This document shows positions 1-7,081 of a DNA stretch of 64,000 nucleotides, piece after piece. This DNA comes from Flavobacteriales bacterium (GTDB taxonomy: Bacteria; Bacteroidota; Bacteroidia; NS11-12g; UBA9320), in NCBI GenBank assembly GCA_020635395.1, contig JACJZV010000001.1, forward strand, positions 1,178,001 through 1,242,000, given 5' to 3'. A model generated the notes under the pieces. The model worked only from the letters and a program-made list of their open reading frames with translations, was not told the origin of the DNA and did no database searches. A program made the translations under genes and the position numbers. Each line of letters opens with the position of its first letter. Position 1 is the stretch's first letter.

Positions 1-971
1 TTTTCGTAGAGCCGCTCAAACATTTCCAACGTTTTCGGAATCAAAATATGGTCGGCAGATGTATAGGGAATTTTTAACTGTTTGGTGTATGTATTAAAGT
101 CTGAATACCGAATTTTTACGGTAATACACGAGGTTATTTTATTTCCTTTTCGGAGCAGATAGGCCAAGTTTTCGGCCATGGCAGCCACCGTTGTTCGCAG
201 TTTTTGAATGTCGGTAGTGTCTTTGCCAAACGTTCGTTCGTTCGACACCGACTTTCGTTCGTGATATTCAATAATAGGGCGGTTGTCAATGCCGTTGGCT
301 TTTTCCCAGATTACAATTCCGCTTTTGCCAAACACATTTTCCATTGCTTCTATGGGCATTTGTTGGATGTTCCATACTTGTTTTAATCCCAAATTGCACA
401 GCCGCTGAAAAGTTTTTTCGCCTATCATGGGTATTTTTTTTATAGAAAGCGGTGCCAAAAACGTTTTTTCAGTGCCAAAATCTATTTTTAGTTGGTTGTT
501 GGGTTTTGCCTCGTTGGTGGCCACTTTCGAAACGGTTTTGTTGGACGACAAGCCAAAAGAAATGGGCAAACCCGTTTCGCGAGTAATTTTTTGGCGTAGC
601 TCAGAGGCAAATTTGTAGGTGCCAAAAAATTTGTCCATACCCGTCAAGTCGGCGTAAAACTCGTCAACACTGGCTTTTTCAAGCAGCGGCACACTTTCTT
701 TTAAAATGTCAGTCACCATTTTCGAAAATTTGGTGTATGTGCCGGCATTTCCTTTAATCACAATGGCTTCGGGGCAGAGCATTCGAGCCATTTTCATGGG
801 CATACCCGAGTGTGCACCAAAAAACCGAGCTTCATAGCTGGCAGCAGAAACCACGCCTCTATCGCCGGTACCGCCCACCAGTATTGGTTTTCCGTTTAAT
901 CTGCTATCGAGCAATCGTTCGCAAGCCACAAAAAACGTGTCCAAATCCATGTGCAAAATATTCCTGCTCAT
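1..971 (-). CDS. dinB: DNA polymerase IV (Y-family), 3' end outside window
   Basis: This is an error-prone translesion DNA polymerase of the Y family. The reverse-strand translation begins MSRNILHMDLDTFFVACE, which holds the first catalytic Asp (DLDTFF). It continues with the family's VGG, GVVSAASYEAR and GMPM motifs and the second acidic motif KASVDEFYADLTG. A helix-hairpin-helix region (IPMIGEKTFQRLCNLG) and the start of the little-finger domain follow. About 323 codons are visible and the frame runs off the left edge, so the C-terminus is missing from the window. The ATG at 971 lies 7 nt downstream of a perfect -7 box (979-986), implying an almost leaderless transcript. A 31-bp operator-like element lies just upstream and is repeated at the divergent S24 repressor gene, so damage-inducible control is likely. 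Family assignment is secure; regulation is inferred. Confidence 0.95.
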   Translation of the reverse strand, partial: MSRNILHMDLDTFFVACERLLDSRLNGKPILVGGTGDRGVVSAASYEARFFGAHSGMPMKMARMLCPEAIVIKGNAGTYTKFSKMVTDILKESVPLLEKASVDEFYADLTGMDKFFGTYKFASELRQKITRETGLPISFGLSSNKTVSKVATNEAKPNNQLKIDFGTEKTFLAPLSIKKIPMIGEKTFQRLCNLGLKQVWNIQQMPIEAMENVFGKSGIVIWEKANGIDNRPIIEYHERKSVSNERTFGKDTTDIQKLRTTVAAMAENLAYLLRKGNKITSCITVKIRYSDFNTYTKQLKIPYTSADHILIPKTLEMFERLYE

Positions 972-978
972 TGTTTGG

Positions 979-986
979 CAAATGTA
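979..986 (-). promoter_or_regulatory. -7 box of the dinB promoter
   Basis: On the minus strand this reads TACATTTG, a perfect match to the Bacteroidota -7 consensus TAnnTTTG. It ends 7 nt before the dinB ATG. A TTTTTTG tract about 21 nt further upstream can serve as the -33 element and lies inside the operator-like element. Confidence 0.75.
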
Positions 987-1000
987 TTTTGAAGAAAGGA

Positions 1001-1031
1001 TATATTCCAAAAAAGTGGAAATATTCCAAAT
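1001..1031. promoter_or_regulatory. Operator-like element, dinB copy
   Basis: On the + strand this is TATATTCC, an 8-nt spacer, GGAAATATTCC and AAAT. The same 31-bp layout is at 3354-3384, upstream of the S24 repressor. The two copies agree at 25 of 31 positions and all 23 positions outside the spacer are identical. GGAA-ATA-TTCC is an inverted repeat, and the GGAATAT half-unit recurs 19 bp away on the minus strand. It covers the -33 region of the dinB promoter, as expected for a repressor site. Confidence 0.75.
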
Positions 1032-1137
1032 GTGTAAACAATTTTGTTGTGGGGTTGAAAAGGTTTTTTGGGGAAAATAGGTGTTAAAACTCTAAACTTT
1101 CGTTCGTTAGGTCGGTTTTTAAATAGTTAAATTTAAG

Positions 1138-1869
1138 TCATGCATTTTCATAAAGTTCAATTTCAGGCATTTCGTCCCAAGTCTTTCCTTCTAACAGTCG
1201 TCCTGTTTTCTTTTTGTTTGTCCCGCCCCATTGCTTAAAGAAAAAAGAAACGTCAGCCTCCAAACACTGATTTTTTATATCTGTTACCCATTCTTCTTTC
1301 ATAGGTCTTGGTTTTCTTCCACTTTCTCCTCCAACAATTACCCAATCTATTCCTTTCAAGTTCATATTTTGGATTGCTCCAATTAAAGGCTCACAAGAAA
1401 GAAATTTTACTCTTGCTCTAGTCTCTCGTAAAAGGTCAATACGCTTTGTTACTTTACTATTTTCTACAGAGACACCCATCCAAATATTATGTGTCCATTC
1501 TAGCCACCCTTCACTGTCATAATATCTCAGTATGTCGGCTCTTTTAGTCAGCACTTGAAAAACGTGTTGGGGGTTGTCTTTCATAACTTTAAACACCTTC
1601 TTAATAAATTCAATTGGAACGTCTTTGTGAAATAGGTCACTCATAGAGTTAACAAAAACAACTCTTGGTTTCTTCCAGGTATAAGGTGTTTCCAATTCAT
1701 CTTCGTGAATGGCAATCTCAAAATTGTTTTTATACTTCTCAACGCCCATAGCTTGTAAACGCTTTGACATAACTTCTGCATAACAGAATTTACATCCTGC
1801 CGAAATCTTGTCGCAACCTGTTGTTGGATTCCAAGTCATTTCAGTCCATTCTATGCTCGATTGTGCCAT
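1138..1869 (-). CDS. DUF5131 (phage Gp37/Gp68) family three-cysteine protein
   Basis: The 243-residue protein starts MAQSSIEWTEMTWNPTTGC and carries Cys19, Cys26 and Cys29 in a C-x6-C-x2-C arrangement (GCDKISAGCKFCYAE). This is the hallmark of the DUF5131 / Gp37-Gp68 family and recalls the iron-sulfur motif of radical SAM enzymes. Further family motifs are FVNSMSDLFH, QVLTKR, MGVSVE, FLSCEPLIG and WVIVGGESG. The gene begins 2 nt downstream of the stop of the TcmP-type gene 1872-2987, so the two form a tight operon. This pairing is what gave TcmP its name (three-Cys-motif partner). The biochemical activity is unknown. A radical-SAM-like role on nucleic acid is a guess based on the cysteine motif and the repair-gene neighbourhood. 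Confidence 0.85.
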   Translation of the reverse strand: MAQSSIEWTEMTWNPTTGCDKISAGCKFCYAEVMSKRLQAMGVEKYKNNFEIAIHEDELETPYTWKKPRVVFVNSMSDLFHKDVPIEFIKKVFKVMKDNPQHVFQVLTKRADILRYYDSEGWLEWTHNIWMGVSVENSKVTKRIDLLRETRARVKFLSCEPLIGAIQNMNLKGIDWVIVGGESGRKPRPMKEEWVTDIKNQCLEADVSFFFKQWGGTNKKKTGRLLEGKTWDEMPEIELYENA

Positions 1870-1871
1870 TT

Positions 1872-2987
1872 CTATTTCTTTATCTGATAAGTGATTATGT
1901 TCTTCTTACGGAAAACGTTTTCATAAGTCAAATATGGTGTTTGTGTCTCATAATTTAGTTTCCCTTCTTTTTTGAGCCTTTTTAGGACTATTTCTGCGTG
2001 TTTCGGAATATGACCGCACTGGTATGTATAAATCAGAACCGTTTTATTAGTAACAGTATTTTTCTCTAACAACTTGTTTTCAAGGTCTGATTGAAATTTT
2101 TCAATTTTCGTCATTCTTTTACCTTCAAACAAGGTTAACTGATTTTTCGTATTATCATCATCGATGTCAAAGTCAGCTTCTCCGTTCAGTTCATTTCTAT
2201 TCCAAGCTATTGTTAAAAATTTATGGACAGCTGCGTAGTTCTTTGCACCAAATACAATTCCATAAATGTTGGCATTTTTTTTAATCGAGAATGGAAATAA
2301 TTTCAATTCAGTTTTTTCAGGAAGTCTCGACTTCATTTTATTCAAAACCAGCCTATGCATATTCCTATATTCTTCTGCTTCTAACTCTGAAAAATTAATC
2401 TCAAGTGCTTTCCTAAATTCTTCTGTTTTTCCGTAACGCTTAAAAAATGAAGAAGAAACAAAGTAAAGAAAGTCTGTTGTTTTTAGTTCTTCAAGTTGAT
2501 TAATGTACTCCTGTGAAATAAACTTTACCCCGTTTTGGTCTAAATAAACAAGAGAAGGGAATTTGCTGATAAAAGGTGTCAGTTTGAAAAATAATTCTTC
2601 TGCATTCTCATTATAATAATTTATTGTGAGAAAGTATTTGAACTTTGGATTCTGGTCTATATAATCATTACAATTTTCTTTTAGGAGTTCAAACTTTTCT
2701 TGTTTCTTTTTTGTGGGTTCAAATTCATTTAAGTGTAAAACAATCTTTGTCTTTTTTGACATTATTATTCCCAAATGTTCATTTATCTTATATAATAGAC
2801 GTATTGGACTTCCTGGAATATTTTCAGAGTCGTAACCTGGCCCTGAGAAAAAGTCAAAAATGTGAATTTCTGTGGCAGACTGCATTACAAAGGTCGGAAT
2901 CCAAGCTTGAGCATAATCTTCAAAGATTTCAAGTTTGGTTATGGTTCCCTTGTCAAACGGCTTTAGGTGTATGTTTTTTGAACTCAT
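1872..2987 (-). CDS. Three-Cys-motif partner protein TcmP
   Basis: This 371-residue protein is the usual operon partner of DUF5131 proteins. Residues about 40-65 hold IHIFDFFSGPGYD, resembling the glycine-rich motif I of Rossmann-fold methyltransferases. A later VYLDQNGVKF segment sits where such enzymes carry their acidic motif. The last ~70 residues (from about ENKLLEKNTVTNK) look like a winged-helix domain, with QCGHIPKHAEIVLKRLKKEG as the probable recognition region. No signal peptide or membrane segment is present. It is the first gene of the pair and its start lies only ~100 nt from the antitoxin-like gene. Methyltransferase-like and DNA-binding roles are inferred from motifs only; the family's function is not established as far as I know. 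Confidence 0.85.
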   Translation of the reverse strand: MSSKNIHLKPFDKGTITKLEIFEDYAQAWIPTFVMQSATEIHIFDFFSGPGYDSENIPGSPIRLLYKINEHLGIIMSKKTKIVLHLNEFEPTKKKQEKFELLKENCNDYIDQNPKFKYFLTINYYNENAEELFFKLTPFISKFPSLVYLDQNGVKFISQEYINQLEELKTTDFLYFVSSSFFKRYGKTEEFRKALEINFSELEAEEYRNMHRLVLNKMKSRLPEKTELKLFPFSIKKNANIYGIVFGAKNYAAVHKFLTIAWNRNELNGEADFDIDDDNTKNQLTLFEGKRMTKIEKFQSDLENKLLEKNTVTNKTVLIYTYQCGHIPKHAEIVLKRLKKEGKLNYETQTPYLTYENVFRKKNIITYQIKK

Positions 2988-3087
2988 TTTATTTCACTTT
3001 TTAGTATTGGGGGAATATTCTATGCTTATATCTATTTTTATACACACGTTGCCCTGTCATTTGCCTATCGTGTATCAACTAGTTACA

Positions 3088-3261
3088 CTACTTTTTTCCT
3101 TGTTTGTGCAGTTTTACTTGTTCGGAAGCTTCTTTAAGCTCATCCCATAGCTCGATAGCCGAGTCACTAATGGGGCTGGCTTTTTTTACGAACGATAAGC
3201 TTTTAAGAACTTTCATTCCAAAACTGGCCTGATTGTCGGATATTTCAATTAAAACTTTCAT
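3088..3261 (-). CDS. Orphan antitoxin-like small protein
   Basis: The 57-residue protein starts MKVLIEISDNQASFGMKVL and is rich in Lys and Glu. It resembles the short antitoxins that precede RelE/ParE-type toxins in Bacteroidota, which typically begin MKVLIEI.D and contain a FVKKA..IS segment. ATG 3261 is preferred over a longer in-frame start at 3297 because the family begins at MKVL. A toxin gene would be expected immediately downstream on the minus strand, but the ~100 nt between its stop and TcmP hold none. The toxin may have been lost or displaced when the TcmP cassette arrived. Identification rests on sequence style alone. Confidence 0.55.
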   Translation of the reverse strand: MKVLIEISDNQASFGMKVLKSLSFVKKASPISDSAIELWDELKEASEQVKLHKQGKK

Positions 3262-3353
3262 TTTTTTTCTTAAAACAACGCAAATCATAAACTGCATTGT
3301 GTGGATTCAAATGTACACCAAAGAATCTGATAAATGCAAGGTCAATAATTGGG

Positions 3354-3384
3354 TATATTCCATTTTGGCGGAAATATTCCAAAT
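3354..3384. promoter_or_regulatory. Operator-like element, S24 repressor copy
   Basis: This second copy of the 31-bp element reads TATATTCC, an 8-nt spacer, GGAAATATTCC and AAAT on the + strand. It ends 6 nt before the -7 box of the repressor gene, so a bound protein would block that promoter. Compared with 1001-1031, only the spacer differs. Position over the regulator's own promoter suggests autoregulation. Confidence 0.75.
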
Positions 3385-3390
3385 AAACAA

Positions 3391-3398
3391 TACTTTTG
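3391..3398 (+). promoter_or_regulatory. -7 box of the S24 repressor promoter
   Basis: TACTTTTG matches TAnnTTTG exactly and ends only 4 nt before the ATG at 3403. Transcription would start at or next to the A of the start codon, giving a leaderless mRNA. A TTTTGG tract inside the operator is the only -33 candidate, at slightly long spacing. Confidence 0.75.
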
Positions 3399-3402
3399 AA
3401 CA

Positions 3403-4152
3403 ATGGATTTAGATATAGAGTTTAAACGTTTTAGACAGATACGCGAAGACCAAGGTTATACACAAACCGAGTTTGCTGATGTGCTTGGCCTGCCTTCATC
3501 CACTGCCGATATTGAGCGGGGTAAGGTTCGCATATCGGGCAAAACCACCATGCTGCTGCTCAAAAACTACAACATAAACCCATTGTGGCTTTTTGGTGAA
3601 AGCACCAAAAAATACCTCAACCCACAGCAGGTAGATGTGTTGCCCAAAGCCATTACCATAAACCAACATGGCCACGAAAATATCTTGCTGGTAAATGCCA
3701 AAGCATCTGCCGGATATGGCCAAAACATTGGTGATGTAGAGTTTGTAAACAAGCTTCCGGCATTTCATTTTCCGTTGGCACAATTTCAAAATGCCACTTT
3801 TCGTGGTTTTGAAATACGTGGTGATAGTATGTTGCCATTGGTTTATTCAGGAGACTGGGTGCTGGCAAAGGCTGTTTCATCTTTTTCAGAAATAAAAAAT
3901 GATAAAATATATGTGGTGGTAGATAGTGAAAGCATTCGACTGAAAAAGCTGCAAAAAATAAACAAAGAGCAGAATCTCGAACTTATTTCGTTGAATGCCG
4001 AGTATGCTCCGGTTGTAGTTTCGGCACAGTCGGTGTTGGAGTTGTGGGAATACCATTCAAAAATAAGTTTTGGACAGGAAGTTGCCTCGCAGCCCAGTCT
4101 TTCGGCTATTTTTAAGGAGATAAATGAGTTGAAGAGGTTGGTTGAGGGGTGA
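3403..4152 (+). CDS. XRE-S24 (LexA/UmuD-like) transcriptional repressor
   Basis: This 249-residue protein has an N-terminal HTH_XRE domain (about 8-65, with GYTQTEFADVLGL and SSTADIERGK) and a C-terminal S24 peptidase domain (about 95-220). The self-cleavage machinery is visible: Ala103-Gly104 in KASAGYG as scissile bond, Ser142 in RGDSMLP as nucleophile, and Lys181/182 in IRLKKL as general base. The spacings are close to LexA. Proteins of this architecture sense DNA damage through RecA-stimulated cleavage or act as prophage repressors. No prophage genes are nearby, whereas dinB is divergent and shares the same promoter element, so an SOS-repressor role is favoured. The last 41 bp overlap the convergent gene 4112-4549. 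Confidence 0.9.
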   Translation: MDLDIEFKRFRQIREDQGYTQTEFADVLGLPSSTADIERGKVRISGKTTMLLLKNYNINPLWLFGESTKKYLNPQQVDVLPKAITINQHGHENILLVNAKASAGYGQNIGDVEFVNKLPAFHFPLAQFQNATFRGFEIRGDSMLPLVYSGDWVLAKAVSSFSEIKNDKIYVVVDSESIRLKKLQKINKEQNLELISLNAEYAPVVVSAQSVLELWEYHSKISFGQEVASQPSLSAIFKEINELKRLVEG

Positions 4153-4549
4153 GGGAGGCATTAATGAGCACATATCCCTTATAGATAGTTTCCGACAACA
4201 CGGTTACACCTTTGGAGGGCATTCTGGTTGTATAGTAGTCGCGAATCTCCCATTTATTTTCTCGAAAAATAATTGCAAAATAGTCCTTACTATGATTGTT
4301 TCTCATTAACAGCCTATCATTTTCCTCTGGAATATAATCAAAATCAAAGCACTCTTTTGAATTTAACAAGGTTAGTATAGCTTCTGAAGTAATTCCATTT
4401 CCTAAATCAGGAGTCATGGGTTTCAATGCAATTCTCAAGTCAGAAGGTTGAACACTCAATAATCTATCCAATTGCCAATCTAAATCTAATAGTTTTAAAC
4501 CCATTCGATAATTGTTTTCCGCGTTGCTGAGTAAAATTGTGGTTGGCAT
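4112..4549 (-). CDS. Hypothetical protein, 145 aa
   Basis: No family recognised. The protein is soluble, without signal peptide or membrane segment. It has a middle part that looks folded (CFDFDYIPEENDRLLMRNN, then YFAIIFRENKWEIRDYY) and a Ser/Thr/Pro-rich tail. The tail is encoded by DNA that overlaps the 3' end of the repressor gene on the other strand by 41 bp, an unusually long convergent overlap, so the C-terminus may be under little constraint. Composition is typical of the neighbourhood. It may be cotranscribed with the unrelated gene 4658-5476 upstream of it. Confidence 0.6.
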   Translation of the reverse strand: MPTTILLSNAENNYRMGLKLLDLDWQLDRLLSVQPSDLRIALKPMTPDLGNGITSEAILTLLNSKECFDFDYIPEENDRLLMRNNHSKDYFAIIFRENKWEIRDYYTTRMPSKGVTVLSETIYKGYVLINASLTPQPTSSTHLSP

Positions 4550-4657
4550 GATATAATTTAATTGTTCAAGGATTTTCGGTGACTTAAGGCAACTTTTGAA
4601 ATATGTGTATTTAAATATTTACCAAAGTAATAACTCAGGGAGGTATCACGGATATTT

Positions 4658-5476
4658 TCATCCGCACCAACTAAGTTTATCAATTTTTCTATACTCCGTT
4701 ACCATATCACTTCCATAATGCTCGCTGTAATTAAAATACGTCTGTTCAAAATGTACTTCAGGATGTTTACCGATGTTTGACGCATGTATTTCATCCAATT
4801 CAGGTAACATTTGATGATAGATTTGCAGCAATCCTTTAAATGGATTGTCCAACCCGGTTATTTGATTAAATTCCAGTAGTCCATTATTCAACCTTTTTAA
4901 AATGTCAGTTTTAACCTCATCAAAATGTGGATGCCCCAAAAGACTACACAAAACCAATTCCATTAAAGTTCCATTGCCTAAATAGAGACCGTATCGTAAA
5001 ATTTGTGGTTTCAAACCTTGAATCACTTCATATACCTGACCGATGTTTTGAAACAGATCCAAAACGGGGAAAATATGTTCATCCAGATTTTTTTGAATGT
5101 GTGGAATCAAAGGTCGTAAATCATTTAAGGTAACCAATGGTATAAATTCATGCGGTGTTAAACGAAAAAAATCGAAATTAATGTTGGAATACGTATGCAG
5201 AAAATACTCCAAATTTAATGGGTTTTTATAGTTTCGATAATCCTCGTCAAAATACTTGTTTAACACAGCGTTTATGTTATCAAAACCTTTGTATGCGTTA
5301 AAAGTACCTGTCAAAAAGGACTTACTATATCTCGAATTATAGCCAATTTTAATAATTTCCTTCGAACCTTTTAGCTTTCGTTCCATAAATATTCCATGCG
5401 AATTAGATTTAAATTTGAAGCCCATTGGGTATTTTAATTCTTCTTTTAAAACAGCTGTTATTTCTCTTCTATTCAT
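4658..5476 (-). CDS. Hypothetical protein, 272 aa
   Basis: Not recognised with confidence. The start MNRREITAVLKEELKYPMGF, followed by basic, aromatic beta-strand-like segments (FKFKSNSHGIFMERKLKG, IIKIGYNSRYSKSF), recalls DUF4304-type proteins, but the match is only stylistic. There is no signal peptide or membrane helix. The C-terminal half is helical (PLIPHIQKNLDEHIFPVLD, then LMELVLCSLLGHPHFDEVK). The gene lies alone between the unknown gene 4112-4549 and the divergent pepD. Proteins of this kind are common as accessory genes in Bacteroidota. Confidence 0.65.
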   Translation of the reverse strand: MNRREITAVLKEELKYPMGFKFKSNSHGIFMERKLKGSKEIIKIGYNSRYSKSFLTGTFNAYKGFDNINAVLNKYFDEDYRNYKNPLNLEYFLHTYSNINFDFFRLTPHEFIPLVTLNDLRPLIPHIQKNLDEHIFPVLDLFQNIGQVYEVIQGLKPQILRYGLYLGNGTLMELVLCSLLGHPHFDEVKTDILKRLNNGLLEFNQITGLDNPFKGLLQIYHQMLPELDEIHASNIGKHPEVHFEQTYFNYSEHYGSDMVTEYRKIDKLSWCG

Positions 5477-5584
5477 ATCTATGTGTCTATATTTACGGTT
5501 TTGTTCAATTCAAAAATAGAAAAAAATCATTCTTTTCTCCACAACAAATCAATTACTCGCCACGGTCAACTTATCATCTAATAG

Positions 5585-5592
5585 TATATTTG
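5585..5592 (+). promoter_or_regulatory. -7 box of pepD
   Basis: TATATTTG matches TAnnTTTG and ends 16 nt before the pepD ATG, giving a leader of roughly 12 nt. Confidence 0.6.
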
Positions 5593-5608
5593 CCCAAAAA
5601 GAAATACA

Positions 5609-7048
5609 ATGACTGTTAGAGAACTCGAACCAAAAGCCGTTTGGAATTTTTTTGAAGATTTGAATGCCGTTCCTCGTGCATCAAAAAAGGAGGAACGTGT
5701 GATAGAATTTGCCCGAAAATTTGGCGAAAGTCTCGGATTGCCCACCCATGTTGACCCTGTTGGAAATGTGATAATTAAAAAACCGGCAACAGCAGGCATG
5801 GAAAATCGAAAAACGGTTATTCTGCAAAGCCATTTAGACATGGTGCATCAAAAAAATGCCGACACCAATTTTGACTTTGCCACCCAAGGAATTGAAACGT
5901 ATATAGATGGCGATTGGGTGCGGGCAAAAGGCACAACATTGGGAGCAGATAATGGCCTTGGTGTGGCCGCCATCATGTCAATTTTGGCATCAAAAGATAT
6001 AGCTCATCCAGCATTGGAAGCTCTTTTTACCATTGACGAAGAAACAGGAATGACCGGGGCTATCAACTTGGAGCAAGGCATTTTGAAGGGAAAAATTTTG
6101 TTGAATTTGGATACCGAAGACGATGATGAATTTTCGATTGGTTGTGCCGGAGGTATCGACACCAACACCAAAAAAATATACAACGAAGTGTCTGTTAATG
6201 CGGGAACAGCTTATAAAATAACGGTTAATGGGTTAAAAGGAGGCCACAGCGGAGTAGATATTCATTTGGAGAGAGGCAATGCCAATAAAATAATGAACCG
6301 TTTGATGAACAATGCTACCGGATATGGCTTGCAAATAGTGGACATAAATGGTGGTAGTTTGCGAAACGCCATTCCTCGCGAAAGCTTTGCTACCATTGTG
6401 GTGGCAGATGCAGGTTATCTTTCGGAATTTGAAAAAAGAGCAGCAGAGTGCAAGTACGATTTGCAACATGAAGAACCCAACTTAAACATTAGCATAGAAC
6501 AATGCGATGGACCTGAAAAGGCACTTTCGGTAACTGATTCGGCGGAAGTTTGTAACATTATTTATGCTTGCCACAACGGTGTTTTTTGTATGAGCAGAGC
6601 CATTGAGGGTTTGGTAGAAACGTCATCTTCTCTTGCCCGAGTGATTGTAAAAAACGGTGAGTTTGTTACACAAAGTTTGCAACGCAGCAGCACCGAAAGC
6701 GGCAAAATGGATGTGGCCAATACGGTGGCAGCACCTTTCAGATTGACAAATTGCACAGTGGAGCAGGGGGGAAGCTACCCTGGTTGGGCACCCAACCCAA
6801 ATTCGGAAATATTGGATTTGATGACTTCGAAATATGAAGAGCTTTTTGGAGAGAAACCGCATGTTATGGCCATTCATGCAGGATTGGAGTGTGGCATTTT
6901 AGGCACTCGATACCCTGGCTTAGATATGATTTCTTTTGGACCCACCATAAAAGGAGCTCACAGCCCTGACGAAAGAGCAGGCATAAAATCAACCCAAAAG
7001 TTTTGGAAGTTTTTGGTGGAAATAATCAAGAATATTCCCACCGCCTAA
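5609..7048 (+). CDS. pepD: Cytosolic aminoacyl-histidine / nonspecific dipeptidase
   Basis: This 479-residue M20-family metallopeptidase hydrolyses Xaa-His and other dipeptides in the cytoplasm. The start MTVRELEPKAVWNFFEDL and NAVPRASKKEERV are characteristic of PepD. Metal-binding residues are visible at His75 (QSHLDMVHQ) and Asp114 (LGADNGLG), with the catalytic/binding Glu pair 144-145 (TIDEETGM). The lid domain begins near GGHSGVDIHLERGNA, and HAGLECGIL and SFGPTIKGAHSPDE close the C-terminal catalytic part. Length is typical. It is transcribed alone and is convergent with uvrA, with ~30 nt between the stops. Confidence 0.95.
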   Translation: MTVRELEPKAVWNFFEDLNAVPRASKKEERVIEFARKFGESLGLPTHVDPVGNVIIKKPATAGMENRKTVILQSHLDMVHQKNADTNFDFATQGIETYIDGDWVRAKGTTLGADNGLGVAAIMSILASKDIAHPALEALFTIDEETGMTGAINLEQGILKGKILLNLDTEDDDEFSIGCAGGIDTNTKKIYNEVSVNAGTAYKITVNGLKGGHSGVDIHLERGNANKIMNRLMNNATGYGLQIVDINGGSLRNAIPRESFATIVVADAGYLSEFEKRAAECKYDLQHEEPNLNISIEQCDGPEKALSVTDSAEVCNIIYACHNGVFCMSRAIEGLVETSSSLARVIVKNGEFVTQSLQRSSTESGKMDVANTVAAPFRLTNCTVEQGGSYPGWAPNPNSEILDLMTSKYEELFGEKPHVMAIHAGLECGILGTRYPGLDMISFGPTIKGAHSPDERAGIKSTQKFWKFLVEIIKNIPTA

Positions 7049-7081
7049 TTTGTATTATGGCAATTTAGTGCCGTTGATGTC

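Noticed and set aside
812..1087. 91-codon frame on the + strand over the dinB start
   Set aside because: Antisense to dinB and crossing its promoter and operator; no protein-like features.
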